Source: Rhipicephalus microplus
Lineage: Eukaryota > Arthropoda > Arachnida > Ixodida > Ixodidae
Length of the DNA: 64,000 nt
Reading direction: 5' to 3'
Assembly: GCF_043290135.1 (NCBI RefSeq)
Contig: NC_134710.1
Coordinates: 5,271,821-5,335,820 of the forward strand
The translations under genes and the position numbers were made by a program. Shown here piece after piece: positions 10,695-22,044 of the stretch; the stretch's first letter is position 1, and each line of letters starts with the position of its first letter. A model generated the notes under the pieces. It ran no database searches. It saw nothing but the letters and a program-made list of their open reading frames with translations, and had not been told where the DNA came from.

Positions 10695-11562
10695 GGGGCG
10701 TGCGAATATTTGAATAACGAATCCAATAGCATTAGCTAGTTGAATTGAACGGTACATATACAAAATACCGAATATATAAAAAATAATTCGCCCCTATGCG
10801 GCAACCCTGAAGCAGCAAAACACGGGATCAGCTGAAGGTTTCTTTTCTTCTTGTGATCCCTGAATCACCGCTATAAATGCAACCCAAGTATTGACAACAC
10901 TGTTGATGCTATAACCATTACCAGATACTTTTTGCTGCAGAGTGCACATTTATTCTGTTTTATTATGGTGGAGCTGCATCGCTTCAGTCATTTGTAGTCT
11001 TCATCATTGAAGTTAAGGACTATGGCTGCATACGTATTTATGAATAAAAACAGATGCAAGTTCTTTGTTCACGAAAATTAATTGGTATCACAGATACAGC
11101 TTTCTACACTTGATATTTACATGCTCTCTGTGCCAGGGTATTTGCTGTGATAATTTTGCCCGTTTCAATAAATATTTACCTGCACGCAAGGTATTCGGTT
11201 CAAAACCGTTTAGATTTTATGCCGCATTTTTTTTTCTAAAGCTGGCAACAGAGTTTCAACTTGGATACTCTAGTTGCTGTGGTATTTCGACATACAGTTG
11301 AAAAGTATTTAGAAGGCTATGATCGCTGCTGTATACAAGATTATCACAGTTTTCATAATCGTAGTATTATTTTGTGACAGGCAATGAAATGTTATTTCAG
11401 ATAAACTGCTCTGTAGGTCAAAAATTAGATTATTTAAAAAGGTTTCCTTACTATATGAAAACTATCAGAATAGTATTAGGTTAGTTTAAGCATTTGATTT
11501 AGTTATACCACTATTTGATTCGTATTGAATTCGCTTCCGCAATTCACTACTCGCAAACCTCT
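10695..11562. mobile_element. Inverted-repeat element (GGGGCGTGCGAAT... family)
   Basis: The left end GGGGCGTGCGAATATTTGAA ... CGAATCCAATAG (10695-10728) matches the inverted right end (11511-11562), whose complement reads GGTTTGCGAGTAGTGAATTG ... ACGAATCAAATAG. The interior of about 800 bp is AT-rich and non-coding apart from a short open frame (11065-11301). The sequence class beginning GGGGCGTGCGAAT is widespread in ticks. It probably represents a non-autonomous DNA transposon. Confidence 0.6.
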
Positions 11563-11682
11563 ACGAAGCAACGCTTCGAAGCAACGCTTCGAATCGTTGA
11601 CGCAAGCAAGCTACGAAGCAACGCTTGCGTCATCCCATGACGCAAGCAAGCTACGAAGCAACGCTTGCGTCATGGGATGAGT
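11563..11682. repeat. Duplicated and folded-back fragment of Gypsy gag
   Basis: A 35-bp unit (GACGCAAGCAAGCTACGAAG ... CTTGCGTCAT) occurs at 11599-11633 and again at about 11639-11673. The second copy is the true gag reading ASYEATLASWDEF. The complement TCATCCCATGACGCAAGC forms 18-bp arms around the second copy. Shorter GAAGCAACGCTT echoes lie at 11570-11595. This looks like slippage or foldback repair at the broken 5' end of the Gypsy element. Confidence 0.7.
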
Positions 11683-12525
11683 TTCACCAGCAGTTCCTTA
11701 ATGCCTTTGTCCGAGAGGACAGGAGAGAGACAGTGGAGCGTGCTATAGAGGCAAGGATTCAAGGCCCTAACGAAAGGGTGACGACTTACATAAAGGACAT
11801 GAATCGGCTTATCAGGCGTGCGGAGCCCTCTGCGACCAAATCCAAGAAAGTTCGCAAATTAATGCATGCTTTTAAAGAAGATATTTTTGCCGGCCTGATT
11901 CGAAACCCACCTGCGACACTTGCGAAGTTTCATGAGGAAGCCACTGCCATGGAGAGGGCCGTTCAACAGTGATCCAGGCAGTATAACTATGATGTACATC
12001 TAAGTGAGGTCACTTCTGTCACTCTCGGAATGACATCACCGCGTTGCGTGAGCTCATAAAGCTCTCATCAAGGAGGAGCTACAAAAGATGCAGGTGGCTG
12101 TTTCACCTGTAGAGCAGCTCTCCGCTGCGGAGATGGTACGTGCCGAGCTACGGCAAGTCGTTCACACTCGACAACAATCCAGGGCGTCACAACAGCGGCA
12201 CTGCGTCGAAAAGAGCTACGCGGAAGCAGTGCGACGTCCTCCATCGTGCAGTTCACCCAGAGTGTTTTACCCCAATGAGCGACGCACTCAGCAAATGGAG
12301 GTAGACTTTCATCCTCGCAGCCCACCGTTGATCGCCGAAGCACGACCTAGGAGGAGTGACATCTGGCGTACACCCGACCACCGGCCCCTTTGTTTCCACT
12401 GCGGGGAAGCCGGACACGCCTGCCAAACATGTCCATACCACCGCATGGGTCTCCGTAGATTTTCGCCTAATGCCCCTCGTCTACGAACTGGCGAACGACC
12501 ACTAGAAACAGAGTTTCATCTCTAA
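11646..12525 (+). pseudogene. gag: Gypsy 1 gag (capsid and zinc knuckle)
   Basis: The capsid part (to 11972) reads FHQQFLNAFVREDRRE, ERVTTYIKDMNRL and GLIRNPPATLAKFHEEAT, the conserved retrotransposon Gag pattern. A stop at 11970 and further breaks separate it from the nucleocapsid part (12088-12525). That part contains a CCHC knuckle CFHCGEAGHACQTC near 12391-12432 that would bind element RNA. The N-terminus is missing; the sequence begins in the duplicated fragment at 11599-11682. Confidence 0.9.
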
Positions 12526-13131
12526 TTGTCGCAATATCGAACATCGGTCACACGAGCCCCGCTCGTCGTCGCCTGCTCGCTACAGGTCACCGAGCCCAGC
12601 CTATTCACGCGGCGCTTCGAGACGCCGCTCACCCAGTCCTGTAAGTCGGGAAAACTGAGTTCAGCGACCTCCGGAGGTGAGGCCGCTGGCGCAGACTTTA
12701 CGGAAGGTCCTCCACTACGACGACAGCGACGGCAGCAAAATGATGTACAACGCAGTCAAACGTGGTGCGAAGAGTGGTAGCATAAAACATTGCGGTAACC
12801 GTGGACGACGAAGCATTAATGGCGCTAATCGACACTGGAGCAGACACTTAGGCACTTCCGTTATGAGCATGGGTCTTGCCTGCAGGCTGATGAAAGTTTC
12901 TACTCAGTGGACTGGGTCCCAGATACGTCCGGCAGGGGGTCATCTTCTCACTCCGGTGGGACGTTGCACAGCGCGAGCCAGTATTCACGGATTTACGTAT
13001 CTCGGAGATTTCGTAGTACTGCCGAGTTGCTCGAGGGACCTAATTTTCGGACTGCACTTTTTTCATGATAACAAAGCCGTGATTGACTTGCGAGAGTCGC
13101 AGGTGACGTTTTCCACGGCACATATGCTTTA
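12526..13131 (+). pseudogene. Gypsy 1 gag-pol linker and aspartic protease
   Basis: The active-site motif LIDTGADT is intact with the catalytic Asp codon at 12831-12833. A TAG follows at 12849 and reading continues in another frame as TQWTGSQIRPAGGHLLTPVG and LIFGLHFF up to 13131. This would be the enzyme that processes the Gag-Pol polyprotein; the frameshift inactivates it. Confidence 0.85.
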
Positions 13132-13164
13132 GCGCGCAACCCTCGCGACAGTTACGTCAATGCT

Positions 13165-14773
13165 TTGAGGATTGTCGACGATGACGTCACGTTACTGCCG
13201 AAGAGTAACGTGTTGACCTTGGTAACCAGCGACGTTTTCAATAAATTCAACGACTATGAAAGTATAGCAGAGGCAAATATCCCGCTGCTGCTCAAACGAA
13301 ATATCTGCATATCCCGAGGCCTTGTTCGGTTAGGGAATAAACGCTCTCGAGCTCTGCGGAACAACTTCAGCAATGAGTTCCAGCACGTCCTTAGAGGCAC
13401 CACTGTCACTTTCTTTGGCGAAATCACCGACTTTTCCGATGTCGGCACATTGGATGCGACTTCATCGGATGCAAAACCTTGTGCTGACCTGGGCAGCCGC
13501 ATTCACGTTATTCCAGACTTGCCAGATTCACGAAAACGCCGGCTGCGAAACCGCTTTTTCTCGAACTGCTTCTCCACAGCATAGAAAATTCAACGTACTA
13601 CCATTACTAAACACCGCATTGTTACCAAGGAGTCGGCGCGGCCTCTTCGCGAACATCCATACCATGTACTCCCGAAGGAAATTTTTTCCCGAGGAAAGAG
13701 GTGATTAAGCGTGAAGTTCAAGAAACGCTGAATGATGACAGGCGTCACCTGCTGTCCTAGTGAAGAAAAAAGACAACACACTACGCTTCTGCGTCGACTT
13801 TCGACGGCTTAACAAAGTCCCAAAACGCGAAGTTTATACTTCCTTTTATGGATTGATGACGCCTTAGACCGTCTACGCCATGCCCAGTTCTTTACACCAT
13901 TACATCTCAAGTCAAAGTACCGGTAAATTGAAGTTGACGAAGGTGACCGTGAGAAATTTCTAAAAGTTAATTCGAGCGTGAAAACTTGACACGATCACTC
14001 ACACACGCACACACCCATGCATCAAACACACAGCGCAAATTTTGATGCATGGGTGTGTGCGTGTGTGAGTGATCGTGTCAAGTTTTCGCGCTCGAATTAA
14101 CTTTTCGAAATGCTCTACCAACTAGCCCAACAACAAGTTCTCTTAGAAGACCGTGAGAAAACCGCATTCGTCACTCCCGACGGGCTCAACGAATTTAAAG
14201 TGCTGCATGCTTTTCGGTCTCTGTTCCGCTCCCGCCACAATTCAACGCTTGATGGACACTGTACTCGCTGGACTAAAGTGGCAGACGTATCTTGTATACT
14301 TGGATGATGTCTTTGTGTTTTCAAGCACGTTTGACGAACATCTTTCAAGGCTAAAAATTGTCCCACTGCAACAGGGAGAGCAAACCTTAATATATATAGA
14401 GCCCGAAAAGTGATACTTTATCATGCAGGAACTCAAGTTTCTCGGCCACGTGGTGAGCCCGGGGGGTGTTCGACCAAATCCGAAGAACTTGGCTGCCGTT
14501 GCCGAGTTCCCTCGTCCTGGTGACAAGAAGGCTCTTCAGCGATTCCTCGGACACTGTGTCTACTGCCGCTCTTTTGTCGAAGGATTTTCGAAAATCGCGG
14601 AACCTCTTACAAGACTGACACGGCCTGATGTGCCCTTCGTATGGACGGAAAAACAACAACAAGCCTTCGTAGAGCTACGCAATCGACTGCAGACAGTCAC
14701 AGTGCTGGTAAATTTTGACGACACTGAGATTTACACGGACGCCATCAACGTAGGAATCGGGGCCATTCTATAG
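13165..14773 (+). pseudogene. pol: Gypsy 1 reverse transcriptase and start of RNase H
   Basis: The protease-RT linker covers 13165-13584. The RT palm follows with FCVDFRRLN (about 13786-13812), FGLCSAPATIQRLMDTV and the catalytic YLDD (14296-14307, intact), then the connection LKFLGHVVSPGGVRPNP and RNase H start IYTDAINVGIGAIL, where the first catalytic Asp is present. It is broken by stops near 13585, 13707 and 13857-13866, by the palindrome at 13957-14110, and by a stop at 14411. RNase H continues as fragments to about 15025. Role in family: copying element RNA to DNA. Confidence 0.9.
13957..14148. mobile_element. Insertion made of a 70-bp-arm palindrome in Gypsy RT
   Basis: Arms 13957-14026 and 14041-14110 are complementary except for two positions, with a 14-nt loop (CACACAGCGCAAAT). 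About 38 bp follow (TGCTCTACCAACTAGCCCAA...). The whole is bracketed by a perfect 12-bp repeat GACCGTGAGAAA (13945-13956 and 14149-14160), which is RT coding sequence. This is therefore an insertion with target duplication. No class assigned. Confidence 0.85.
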
Positions 14774-15029
14774 TTCAATGGCAAGACGGCGCAGAGCGTG
14801 TGATCGCTTACGCGAGCCGCAGTCTCACGAAAGGAGAGGCTAATTACTCTACCACCAAAAAATAGTGCCTAGCAGTCATTCGGGCCATTAGCAAGTTTCG
14901 ACCCTACATATACGGCCGGCCATTTCGAACGGTCAGTGACCGCCATTCGCTCTGTTGGCTTGCCAATCTACGGGATGCATCAGGCCGCCTCGCCCACTGG
15001 AGCCTCCACCTTAAGAGTACGACATAACG

Positions 15030-16058
15030 GTGATCTACCGATCAGGACATTAGCGTGCATCCGACAAAAATACTACTGGCCACAGCTGTATTCGTCCGTT
15101 CAGCGCTACGTCCGAACCTGCCGTGACTGCCATAGGCGTAAAGTTCCACCCGTAAAGCACGCCAGCTTCTTACAGCCTTTAGATGCACCTCCAGCACCAT
15201 TTCAGCAATCGGGAATGAATTTTCTCGGTCCATTCCCTACGTCACCCTCAGAAAATAAGTGGAGAATCGTCGCAACCGACTATCTGACTCGCTATGCAGA
15301 AACCAAAGCTGTGCCTAGGGGAACTGCAGTTAGAGTCACCAGATTCTTCGTCCACGACATTGTTTTGCGTCATGGTGCACCTGTTGTTCTCATAACTGAT
15401 CGCGGAGCAGCATTTACGGCAGAGTTACTGCAACAGGCCACCAAGATGACGCATGCCAACGACCGGAAAACAACAGCTTATCATCCTCAAACAAACGGCT
15501 TGACGGAGCGGTTAAAAAAAAACACTGGCCGACATGCTATCTATGTATGTTGATGTAGAGCACAAAACGTGGGAGGAACTTTTGCCGTACGTCACGTTTG
15601 CTTGTAATACTGCTGTGCAAGAGACCGCAGACCTAACACCATTCGAGCTTGTTTAGGGCCCTCGCGTCACAACACCGTTAGGCGCAATGCTACCCGTAGA
15701 CCAGTACACCAGCGGAAATGACAGCATTGACGACTTCGTTCAGAAAGCCCGCCGGCTTGCACGGAACCACATTTGCACGCAGAAAGATACCCACGCTCGC
15801 CATTACAAACGAGACCGAAGGAGCGTCGACTATCAACCAGGTGACTATGTATGGGTGTGGACACCAGCTCGACATCGTGGGCTTTTGTAGAAGCTATTGC
15901 GACGCTACTTTGGCCCTTACGAAGTTGTGCGCTGCCTCAATGACGTGAATTACGAGGTAGTTTCCCAAAGATCTGATACCAGTTTAAGCCGACGACGTCC
16001 ACGTTCGGAAGTAGTTCACTTACTACGGATGAAACCGTACCACTCTCGCGAGTTATGA
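15030..16058 (+). pseudogene. Gypsy 1 integrase
   Basis: The zinc-binding end CRDCHRRK follows YYWPQLYSSVQRYV. The core shows Asp in VATDYLTRYAE, Asp in LITDRGAAF and Glu in NGLTERLKK, so the DDE triad is present. A frame break follows at 15553. The C-terminal domain continues in another frame (ARHYKRDR, YQPGDYVWVWTPARH, FGPYEVVRCL) with stops at 15654 and 15888 and a final stop at about 16058. The HH half of the zinc finger is lost in the upstream deletion. It would have inserted element DNA into the host genome. Confidence 0.9.
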
Positions 16059-17690
16059 ACACTTTAAACTGTTTTCTTATTATCTACAACAGCGCGGGGT
16101 TATTTTTTCGTTGACGTTACCATTTTCTCCATGGCCATCTTTAGCATTTTAGTCAATCGACCGGGACGGTCGCTCTTGAAAAGGGAGAATTGACGCAAGG
16201 TAGGCTGGTAGCAATCGTGGCCAGCCTCTGAGGAGGATAACGAAATAGTTCAGTGGGCGCGTACTCTGCTGTTCATGCTTTTGGCCTTTGGTACCGAAAG
16301 TAAACGCCCTGTTTTGTACCTGCGTCCCTGTGACAATACAATGAAAACTGTTTTCTGTGTCGACTGATCTGCTAGCCAAACTTACAGTACCCCCGAGCAG
16401 CATAGCATTGCAGATCATTTTGGTGCGATAAAGAAGTTTCCTTACCGTTTATAATTTTGGTAGCTTATCATCCTCGCAGTCACAGTTAGCAGAAACAAAA
16501 AAAAACAACTTATAAAGTACTGACATTGCACGGTGAGCTGCTTTTTTCAACGGAGCGGTACAAAATGCGCACGAGTCGCTGATAACCCGAGTGGTGCGTC
16601 GAACTGGAAGCCGTTGATCCCACAGTTCCCTGCCATTGCCTACTTTTCCGCCCACCTATTGTTTAGGACACGCCACCGCCGTGCGCTCTTTTCTCTCGTT
16701 TGTGTTTGTTCTTTTCGTGCTTTGCTTACATCTGCGATGATGTTCCGCGTTATCACGAAATCGAGTGAGTATACGTGACTGTGGGAGCTATGTGTGGTCG
16801 CTCTAGCATAAGCCACGGCTGATGTCAACGTATACGGCGTCCGCATGGATTAGTGTGGTTCGAGCACTCGTGCTCGCATGTGTTTAAGCGAGTATTTAAG
16901 GATGACGTACGTTTGTAAATCTCGCGGTGAATAACCACTCACGATGTACTCCTGACTGCCAGAGGATGTCGGACTTCCTTTGTTGTCGGAGTATGCCGGG
17001 AACTTATTCTGAAAGCAAACTTTGCAATGGTTTATCAAAAAATCGCTTTAATACGTGCTTGCCCGTGCCTATTGCACGCCCATATAGCCGGGACTTCTTT
17101 CGTTGGGGCGTTTTGTTGAAGGCCTTGAAAAGTCTGTATTTTCATTATTGGCAAAACACCTTGCTTCATCCAAATGTGCCGGTTTTCATTTGTTGTGGTC
17201 CTGCTTTAAGTCTATGTAAATCGCTTGCTGTGTTGGTTTTGGCGACATTTACGATTCTGTTTCTCATCCTAAACGTTCTTATTTTCAGGTTCCTTTTTTT
17301 AGGGGTGGTCGCGCTGAACAGGAGCGACATGTCAAGCCACAAGTTGGATTCCTCCAGCCATCAAGACTTTTTGATCTATTCACAATCATAAGGAATAAAT
17401 AAAAACAGAAGGCTGAGATCTGCAGTTTATTTTGCTCGACCTGACACTATGTGCATCACGCATAATTTAGTCGGCTATACTCGTAGAAGCATGTACATGA
17501 GAATAACCTCGTTAGAATTCACAGACCAGTTTATCGCGTCCTTTGGATTACTCTGCTGGAAATTGTTGTTTAGTCGAGTGTCTTCAAAATAATGCTAAAT
17601 TTTAACTACATTTTTTTGCAATTGCTGGGCACAACGGTAAGTATTATTGTAGTTGCTTAAAAATAATACTTCACTATTTACATCAGTAGT
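16059..17690. other. Unassigned stretch, possible Gypsy 1 3' LTR at its start
   Basis: A purine-rich AAAAGGGAGAATTGACGC (16177-16194) could be a polypurine tract followed by an LTR, but no partner LTR is in the window to prove it. A 154-codon plus frame at 16927-17391 has a hydrophobic run (LAVLVLATFTILFLILNVLI) like a membrane span. I do not recognise it, and no TATA or splice signal makes it convincing. Confidence 0.35.
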
Positions 17691-19188
17691 CACGCAAAAA
17701 TAGGGCATGTGTCAACGCTTGACCCACGTAGGAGCGCCACCAGCCAGAGTCGCCTGAACCCCTAAAAAGTGGTACTGTGATGGTAGTGGGTCAGGGGACT
17801 CTCCTAGCGAGCGCCAGCTCTGACCCCTTAAGAGAGTCACCCGGTATCTCTAAAGAGAGTCGTATACGTGGCAAGTCAGAACCATCCGAAAAGAGTCGGA
17901 TATACTTTTTTTTAGTGTAGAGCCTTTACAACTCCATTTCTGGTTTGCCATAACGCAAAGCTACAAATCCCTGCAAAAAAAGTCACAAACAAATCTTTCA
18001 TTGTCAGGGGTCCTTTAAAGTAGTATTTATCGTAATCTTTAAAAAATCTGCTGATCTTATTTTTACTAATTAAGTCTAGGTTGGGTTGTCTTTTCATAGC
18101 TAATTTTGCTCTAGAATTCGGCACGTACATCTCTTAACGGGACTGAACCTTGATCTGCAAGGGAGCAACGCCATGCCATTTTGATGGTCCGTTCGTAATG
18201 TTTCTAGAACTAGAGTGACGATATGTCGGGACTTAATTCACTGTCTTCGGGCTCAGAGATTCTTCTTTTTCAGAGATAATATTCTGGAAAGTTTCCCACT
18301 CTTCTCGCGCAGCTTTCACTTCTTTGTCGCGGGTTTTGAAAGGTTAGCGAGCTAATTCGGAAACATTTGTGGAACGCATTCTTCGACGAGGTCCCTTTCT
18401 TCTGGCGATTTTCACCTTCTTACCCTTAATGACGCGAGTGAAAGTCTTCAGGGCGTCTTCCACATGAAGTGCGTATCACACACGTGATGGCAGTTTCTTG
18501 TCCGCACGAGGAATGACGTGATACCACGCCACTCGCTCATCAGGTTCACGCGGGGAACAAAAGAAATGTCGCCATGTCTCCGATTTCCTGTGGCCACTCG
18601 TACAGCCGGGGATGCAACATGTCGGCACGATGAAGACACGCAACATATTGTCGCGAGGGCAATGTCTCGCGGAAAACTTCGTTCTTTTTCAGCTACAGCT
18701 GAAGTTTGTTCTTTGCCAGATGCCCTTGTTAGCGGCGCCGTTTAACTTGTCTCGGGGAGCGCGCGTTGAGAAAGAATGAGTCTGAACAGAAAGGGCTGCA
18801 TCCAGTCGGTCACTGTGCGCTTCCCGCCAAAGCAGGCACCGCGCCGTGATTTTGACCGGACTGCAGAAATTAGGTGCTTTTCCCCTTCTAACCCCTGATC
18901 CCCCCACGTTTCAAACGAACGAGCCGCCGCTTCGGTCCTCCGGGGACAAAGGGCACCAAAATTTGAGCGCTTGTTAGCTCGTCAAGGCCGTTTCAGAGAA
19001 TGCAACCGTTTCCAGAAGCTGCCACAGTTTTATCGCGAGGCAGCATTCGTTTCCTTCGCGCCCCGTGAGCAAACGACTGCAGGCACACAGCGAGGGTACT
19101 TTGCGGGACGACCAGAGGCCGAAAATTGAGACCATGTGTGCGCGTCGCCTCTGCTTGCCGAAAAGTGGTGTGTACAGAAAGTGAACTG
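17691..19188. other. Unassigned stretch with short minus frames
   Basis: Clusters of GAGAGTC words occur at 17735-17905. On the minus strand 18460-18345 reads KTFTRVIKGKKVKIARRKG, which I do not recognise. ATATTGTCGCGAGG at 18645-18658 equals the start of the LTR at 19190, so an older relative of that LTR may begin there. No gene is called. Confidence 0.35.
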
Positions 19189-19192
19189 ATAT

Positions 19193-19595
19193 TGTCGCGA
19201 GGCAGGCTTCAGGCAACCACGAAAACTCATGTTGATTTGATTATCCTCGGCTTGTCTGATCGGTTCGCGCAACCGGGGACGCTAAAAACCCCTATTTAAG
19301 CAGCGACTCGGGCTCTTTTTGAGAGTGAGCGGAGTCGGGGTCAACAGCGCATCTCACCACCGGAGACCAGCCATGCAAGCCGAGGGGTATGCCACCATTT
19401 TCTATGTTTTGTCTTTGTGACCGAGTGCATTGTGTAAATTGAAGTTGCGTTACCTAAATAAACCCCCAATGAGTGCTCCCTGAAACCATCGTGTTGACTT
19501 CTCATCGATTGCCTCCGCGGAGTTTCACCCACACTTATTAGTCTCCCTGGTCGTCCGATGCGCCTAACTTTGTACAACCCCGACGTTTCGCTACA
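19193..19595 (+). mobile_element. Solo LTR of an LTR retrotransposon
   Basis: It begins TGTCGCGAGGCAGG and ends GTTTCGCTACA, giving TG...CA ends over 403 bp. Both sides carry ATAT (19189-19192 and 19596-19599), the 4-bp target duplication typical of Gypsy. Internal promoter signals fit an LTR: TATA-like CTATTTAAG at 19292-19300 with a G-rich initiator region after it, and a polyadenylation signal AATAAA at 19457-19462. No internal region is attached, so it probably arose by LTR-LTR recombination. Confidence 0.8.
19291..19300 (+). promoter_or_regulatory. TATA-like box of the solo LTR
   Basis: CCTATTTAAG lies about 160 bp upstream of the AATAAA at 19457, the spacing expected for a U3/R arrangement. 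Confidence 0.55.
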
Positions 19596-19599
19596 ATAT

Positions 19600-20090
19600 A
19601 CTGAGCACAACAGCGCACGGTGAAGCACAAACTTGTTGACGCAGAAAGAAGCCTCCACGGATAGCGACGCGGGGCAACATGCATGCACAACCGACGGTAA
19701 TTACGGGAGTGACAGGAGCGAGCATGCAGTGAGTGAACCAAGATGCGAGAGCAGCGCCACATTTGTCGCTGACAGCGGCGGTGCCACGCAACATCGTTGT
19801 ATTGCAACCTACCTAGTTCTAGAAGCGTTGGTTCGTACGCGCTGTCCTGCTGTCCGTGCTTCGGCGTGCAGGTGGTGTTCCCGAGGTCTCTGAACATGCA
19901 AGTTGCCGTACGGATCCCAGACACAGGGGGTGCAGCGATTTTTGCAAGTGCGACGAGCGTGCGGACCGCAAAATGGCGACCCCGACGCTAGTGTAGTGCT
20001 CCTCGCGGATGACGTCAAGTGCATACCCCCGCTAGGGGGGCTGCAATTCTAGCTACCCTACCCTCAAGGCTGCGTGGTAGAACACCTGAG
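19600..20090. other. GC-rich stretch with long overlapping minus frames
   Basis: Minus frames up to 128 codons (19538-19924) extend into the solo LTR, so they are at least partly fortuitous. GCAAAATGGCGACC at 19968-19981 resembles a start-site region of CpG-type promoters. Nothing else is recognisable. Confidence 0.35.
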
Positions 20091-20373
20091 TGCCAAGCAT
20101 AACGTCTGGATTCGATTTCGGCTGGGACACCGATCGTCTGCATTCACCACAAATTTTTCGCAAAGACGGGAGCGCTTCAAGCTAAACCTTGAAGGGCCCC
20201 TAAACCACCCAGAGGTCGAAATTCAATTGTGGTGGGGAAATTGTGCACGAGTGTACGACGAACACGGATCCGTGCGAATGTTTGGAAACGGTGCCGCAAT
20301 AGCGGAGTTAAACGCGTTTGATCATCGACACCGCGAGCACCCCTCCTTTCGCTCTCTCCTGCGCTGCCCGCCA
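20091..20373 (+). repeat. Dispersed repeat family B, copy 1
   Basis: GGGCCCCTAAACCACCCAGAG, then GAAACGGTGCCGCAATAGCGG and GATCATCGACA match in order the segment at 41740-42010. It does not code. A third partial copy is at 23785-23846. Confidence 0.6.
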
Positions 20374-20714
20374 CGGTATTTAATTAATTATTTACTTATT
20401 TATACATACTGCGAATATCAGAGGGGTTATAACAGGTAAATAACCTAAGAGAGTGATTCAGTAATAATCACAATAGGTCCTTCATTTTTCATCAAGCATA
20501 GGATGAGGGAGGCAGGGAGAAAAAGCTGACAAGCAGCTTGATTTAGTACAGTAAAAAGGGGGAAAATACAACAAATAAAAAACATCAGAGAACATACAAG
20601 CACATTTTTCGAAACTCAAATATATTTACACTGTGCTTGAGTAAGGAATAAAAAAACATAAAAACAAACGTAGCACCGTATTAAATTAGCGAGGCTAACA
20701 AGTCGCACTCTACT

Positions 20715-20951
20715 GCCCCGCCGTGGGGGTCTAGTGGCTAAGGTACTCGGCTACTGTCCCACAGGTCATGGGGACAAATCCTAGCTGCGGCGGCTGCATT
20801 TTCCATGGAGGCGGAAATGCTGTATGCCCGTCTTTTCAGATTTGGGTGCATGTTAAAGAACCCTAGGTGGTCAAAATTTCAGGAGCCATCCACTACGGCG
20901 TCTCTCATAATCATATGGTGTTTTTGGAACATTAAACCCGAGATATCAATC
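20715..20951 (+). mobile_element. Ruka-type SINE inserted in LINE 3' region
   Basis: The copy runs from GCCCCGCCGTGGGGGTCTAG to AACCCGAGATATCAATCA. The B box is mutated (GGACAAATCCTAGC), so it is an old copy. Flanks give an imperfect 15-bp duplication, AAGTCGCACTCTACT (20700-20714) and AAGTCGCATTCTGCT (20952-20966). Confidence 0.88.
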
Positions 20952-21192
20952 AAGTCGCATTCTGCTAGTTTTGAAAAAGTAGTTAAAGTTTCGCGACTCG
21001 TAATGGAGGGGAACAGGTTATTCTGTTCTCTGATCTCAAATGGGAAGAACGAGAACTTGAAAGTATCAGTGTGAAATATGTAAGGGGCAAGGGTATGAGA
21101 GTGAGTAAGGCGGGTAGTTCTAGCCGCGGATAGATAGCCTTATGTAGCGGAACTTTGACTATGTTTAGATGACTGTGTAATAATTGATACAT

Positions 21193-22044
21193 TCACTTTA
21201 TACGTGCCAATTTTGCCCGGTTATTCATGGTTAGTATTCCAGTCTTCCTGAGCAATTCTGTAGGCGAATCTGTCTGGTTAAATTTGTTGAAAATGACCCG
21301 AAGCGCTTTTCGTTGAACATCGAGCTTGCTGTCAAGTTTTCTTTTTGTAATGTAGGGGAACCAGGCAGTGTTTGCGTACTGCAGGAGCCAGTAACTTTGT
21401 GGCTGGGTGGTGCTCATTTCGCTGCAGTCACCTTTTTAAAAATAACATTTTAGTGTAGATGATGTGATGTAATGAATGTGAGTGTTCCATCGGAGGTAAT
21501 GCGACAAAATGACATCTAGTTACTTATGTTTGGTGACTATAGAAAGAGGCTGAATTAATAGCATAATTAAAATTGGATCAATACTTTTTTCAAATTATGG
21601 ATAAGAGTGCAGCTTTTTTTTGTTTATGTGCATTTGCCAACCATTGCACCAAGCTGAAACTGGTTCTAAGGCCGCATTAAAAGCAATATGGTTATAGTAA
21701 GAGTTTATTTCTTTGTACAGGATGCAGTCATCTGCAAATAACCTGCATCCAACATTGACAAATGAAGGCAGATCATTGACAAATAGTAATAATATTACCG
21801 GCACGACTGAAGATTGGACATGGTTTATTTCTAGGAACTGCAACCTTACTGCAAGAAAATCGGTTATCCACTCAAGACTTTTTGCCTTGCCAAGAGCAAG
21901 TTGTAGCTTGATAATAAGTTCGCTGAGCGACACCCGATCGAATGCTTTCGAGAAATACAGTGGAATCAGATCCATTTGCTTTTGCTGATGAATGGTTAAT
22001 AACACATCATGAACCATTTCAATGAGTTGTGTTATTGTAGACAT
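21193..22044 (-). pseudogene. LINE reverse transcriptase remnant
   Basis: On the minus strand, LYFSKAFDRVSLSELI matches RT motif A and RLFADDCILYKEI the catalytic FADD box (intact), followed by VSAWCNGWQMHINKKK. The thumb/C-terminal part (KLDSKLDVQRKALRVIFN, TELLRKTGILTMNNRAKLARI) is in a different frame. Breaks lie between 21595 and 21417. It would have performed target-primed reverse transcription. Confidence 0.88.

Larger units (their letters stand above)
11641..16058 (+). mobile_element. Gypsy LTR retrotransposon 1, degraded internal region
   Basis: gag, protease, RT, RNase H and integrase follow in Ty3/Gypsy order on the plus strand. The 5' end abuts an inverted-repeat element at about 11562 and no 5' LTR or primer site is visible. 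After the integrase the sequence enters an unassigned 0.4-kb stretch where a 3' LTR could lie, starting after AAAAGGGAGAATTGACGC near 16177. At least eight frame breaks, a palindromic insertion (13957-14148) and a deletion between RNase H and integrase (about 15025) make it non-autonomous. Confidence 0.92.

Noticed and set aside
11599..11673. CRISPR-like direct repeats
   Set aside because: Only two units with almost no spacer, derived from Gypsy gag; and the genome is eukaryotic.
14027..14040. Hammerhead or other ribozyme in the Gypsy palindrome
   Set aside because: No CUGAUGA or GAAA core in the loop or arms; just a long hairpin.
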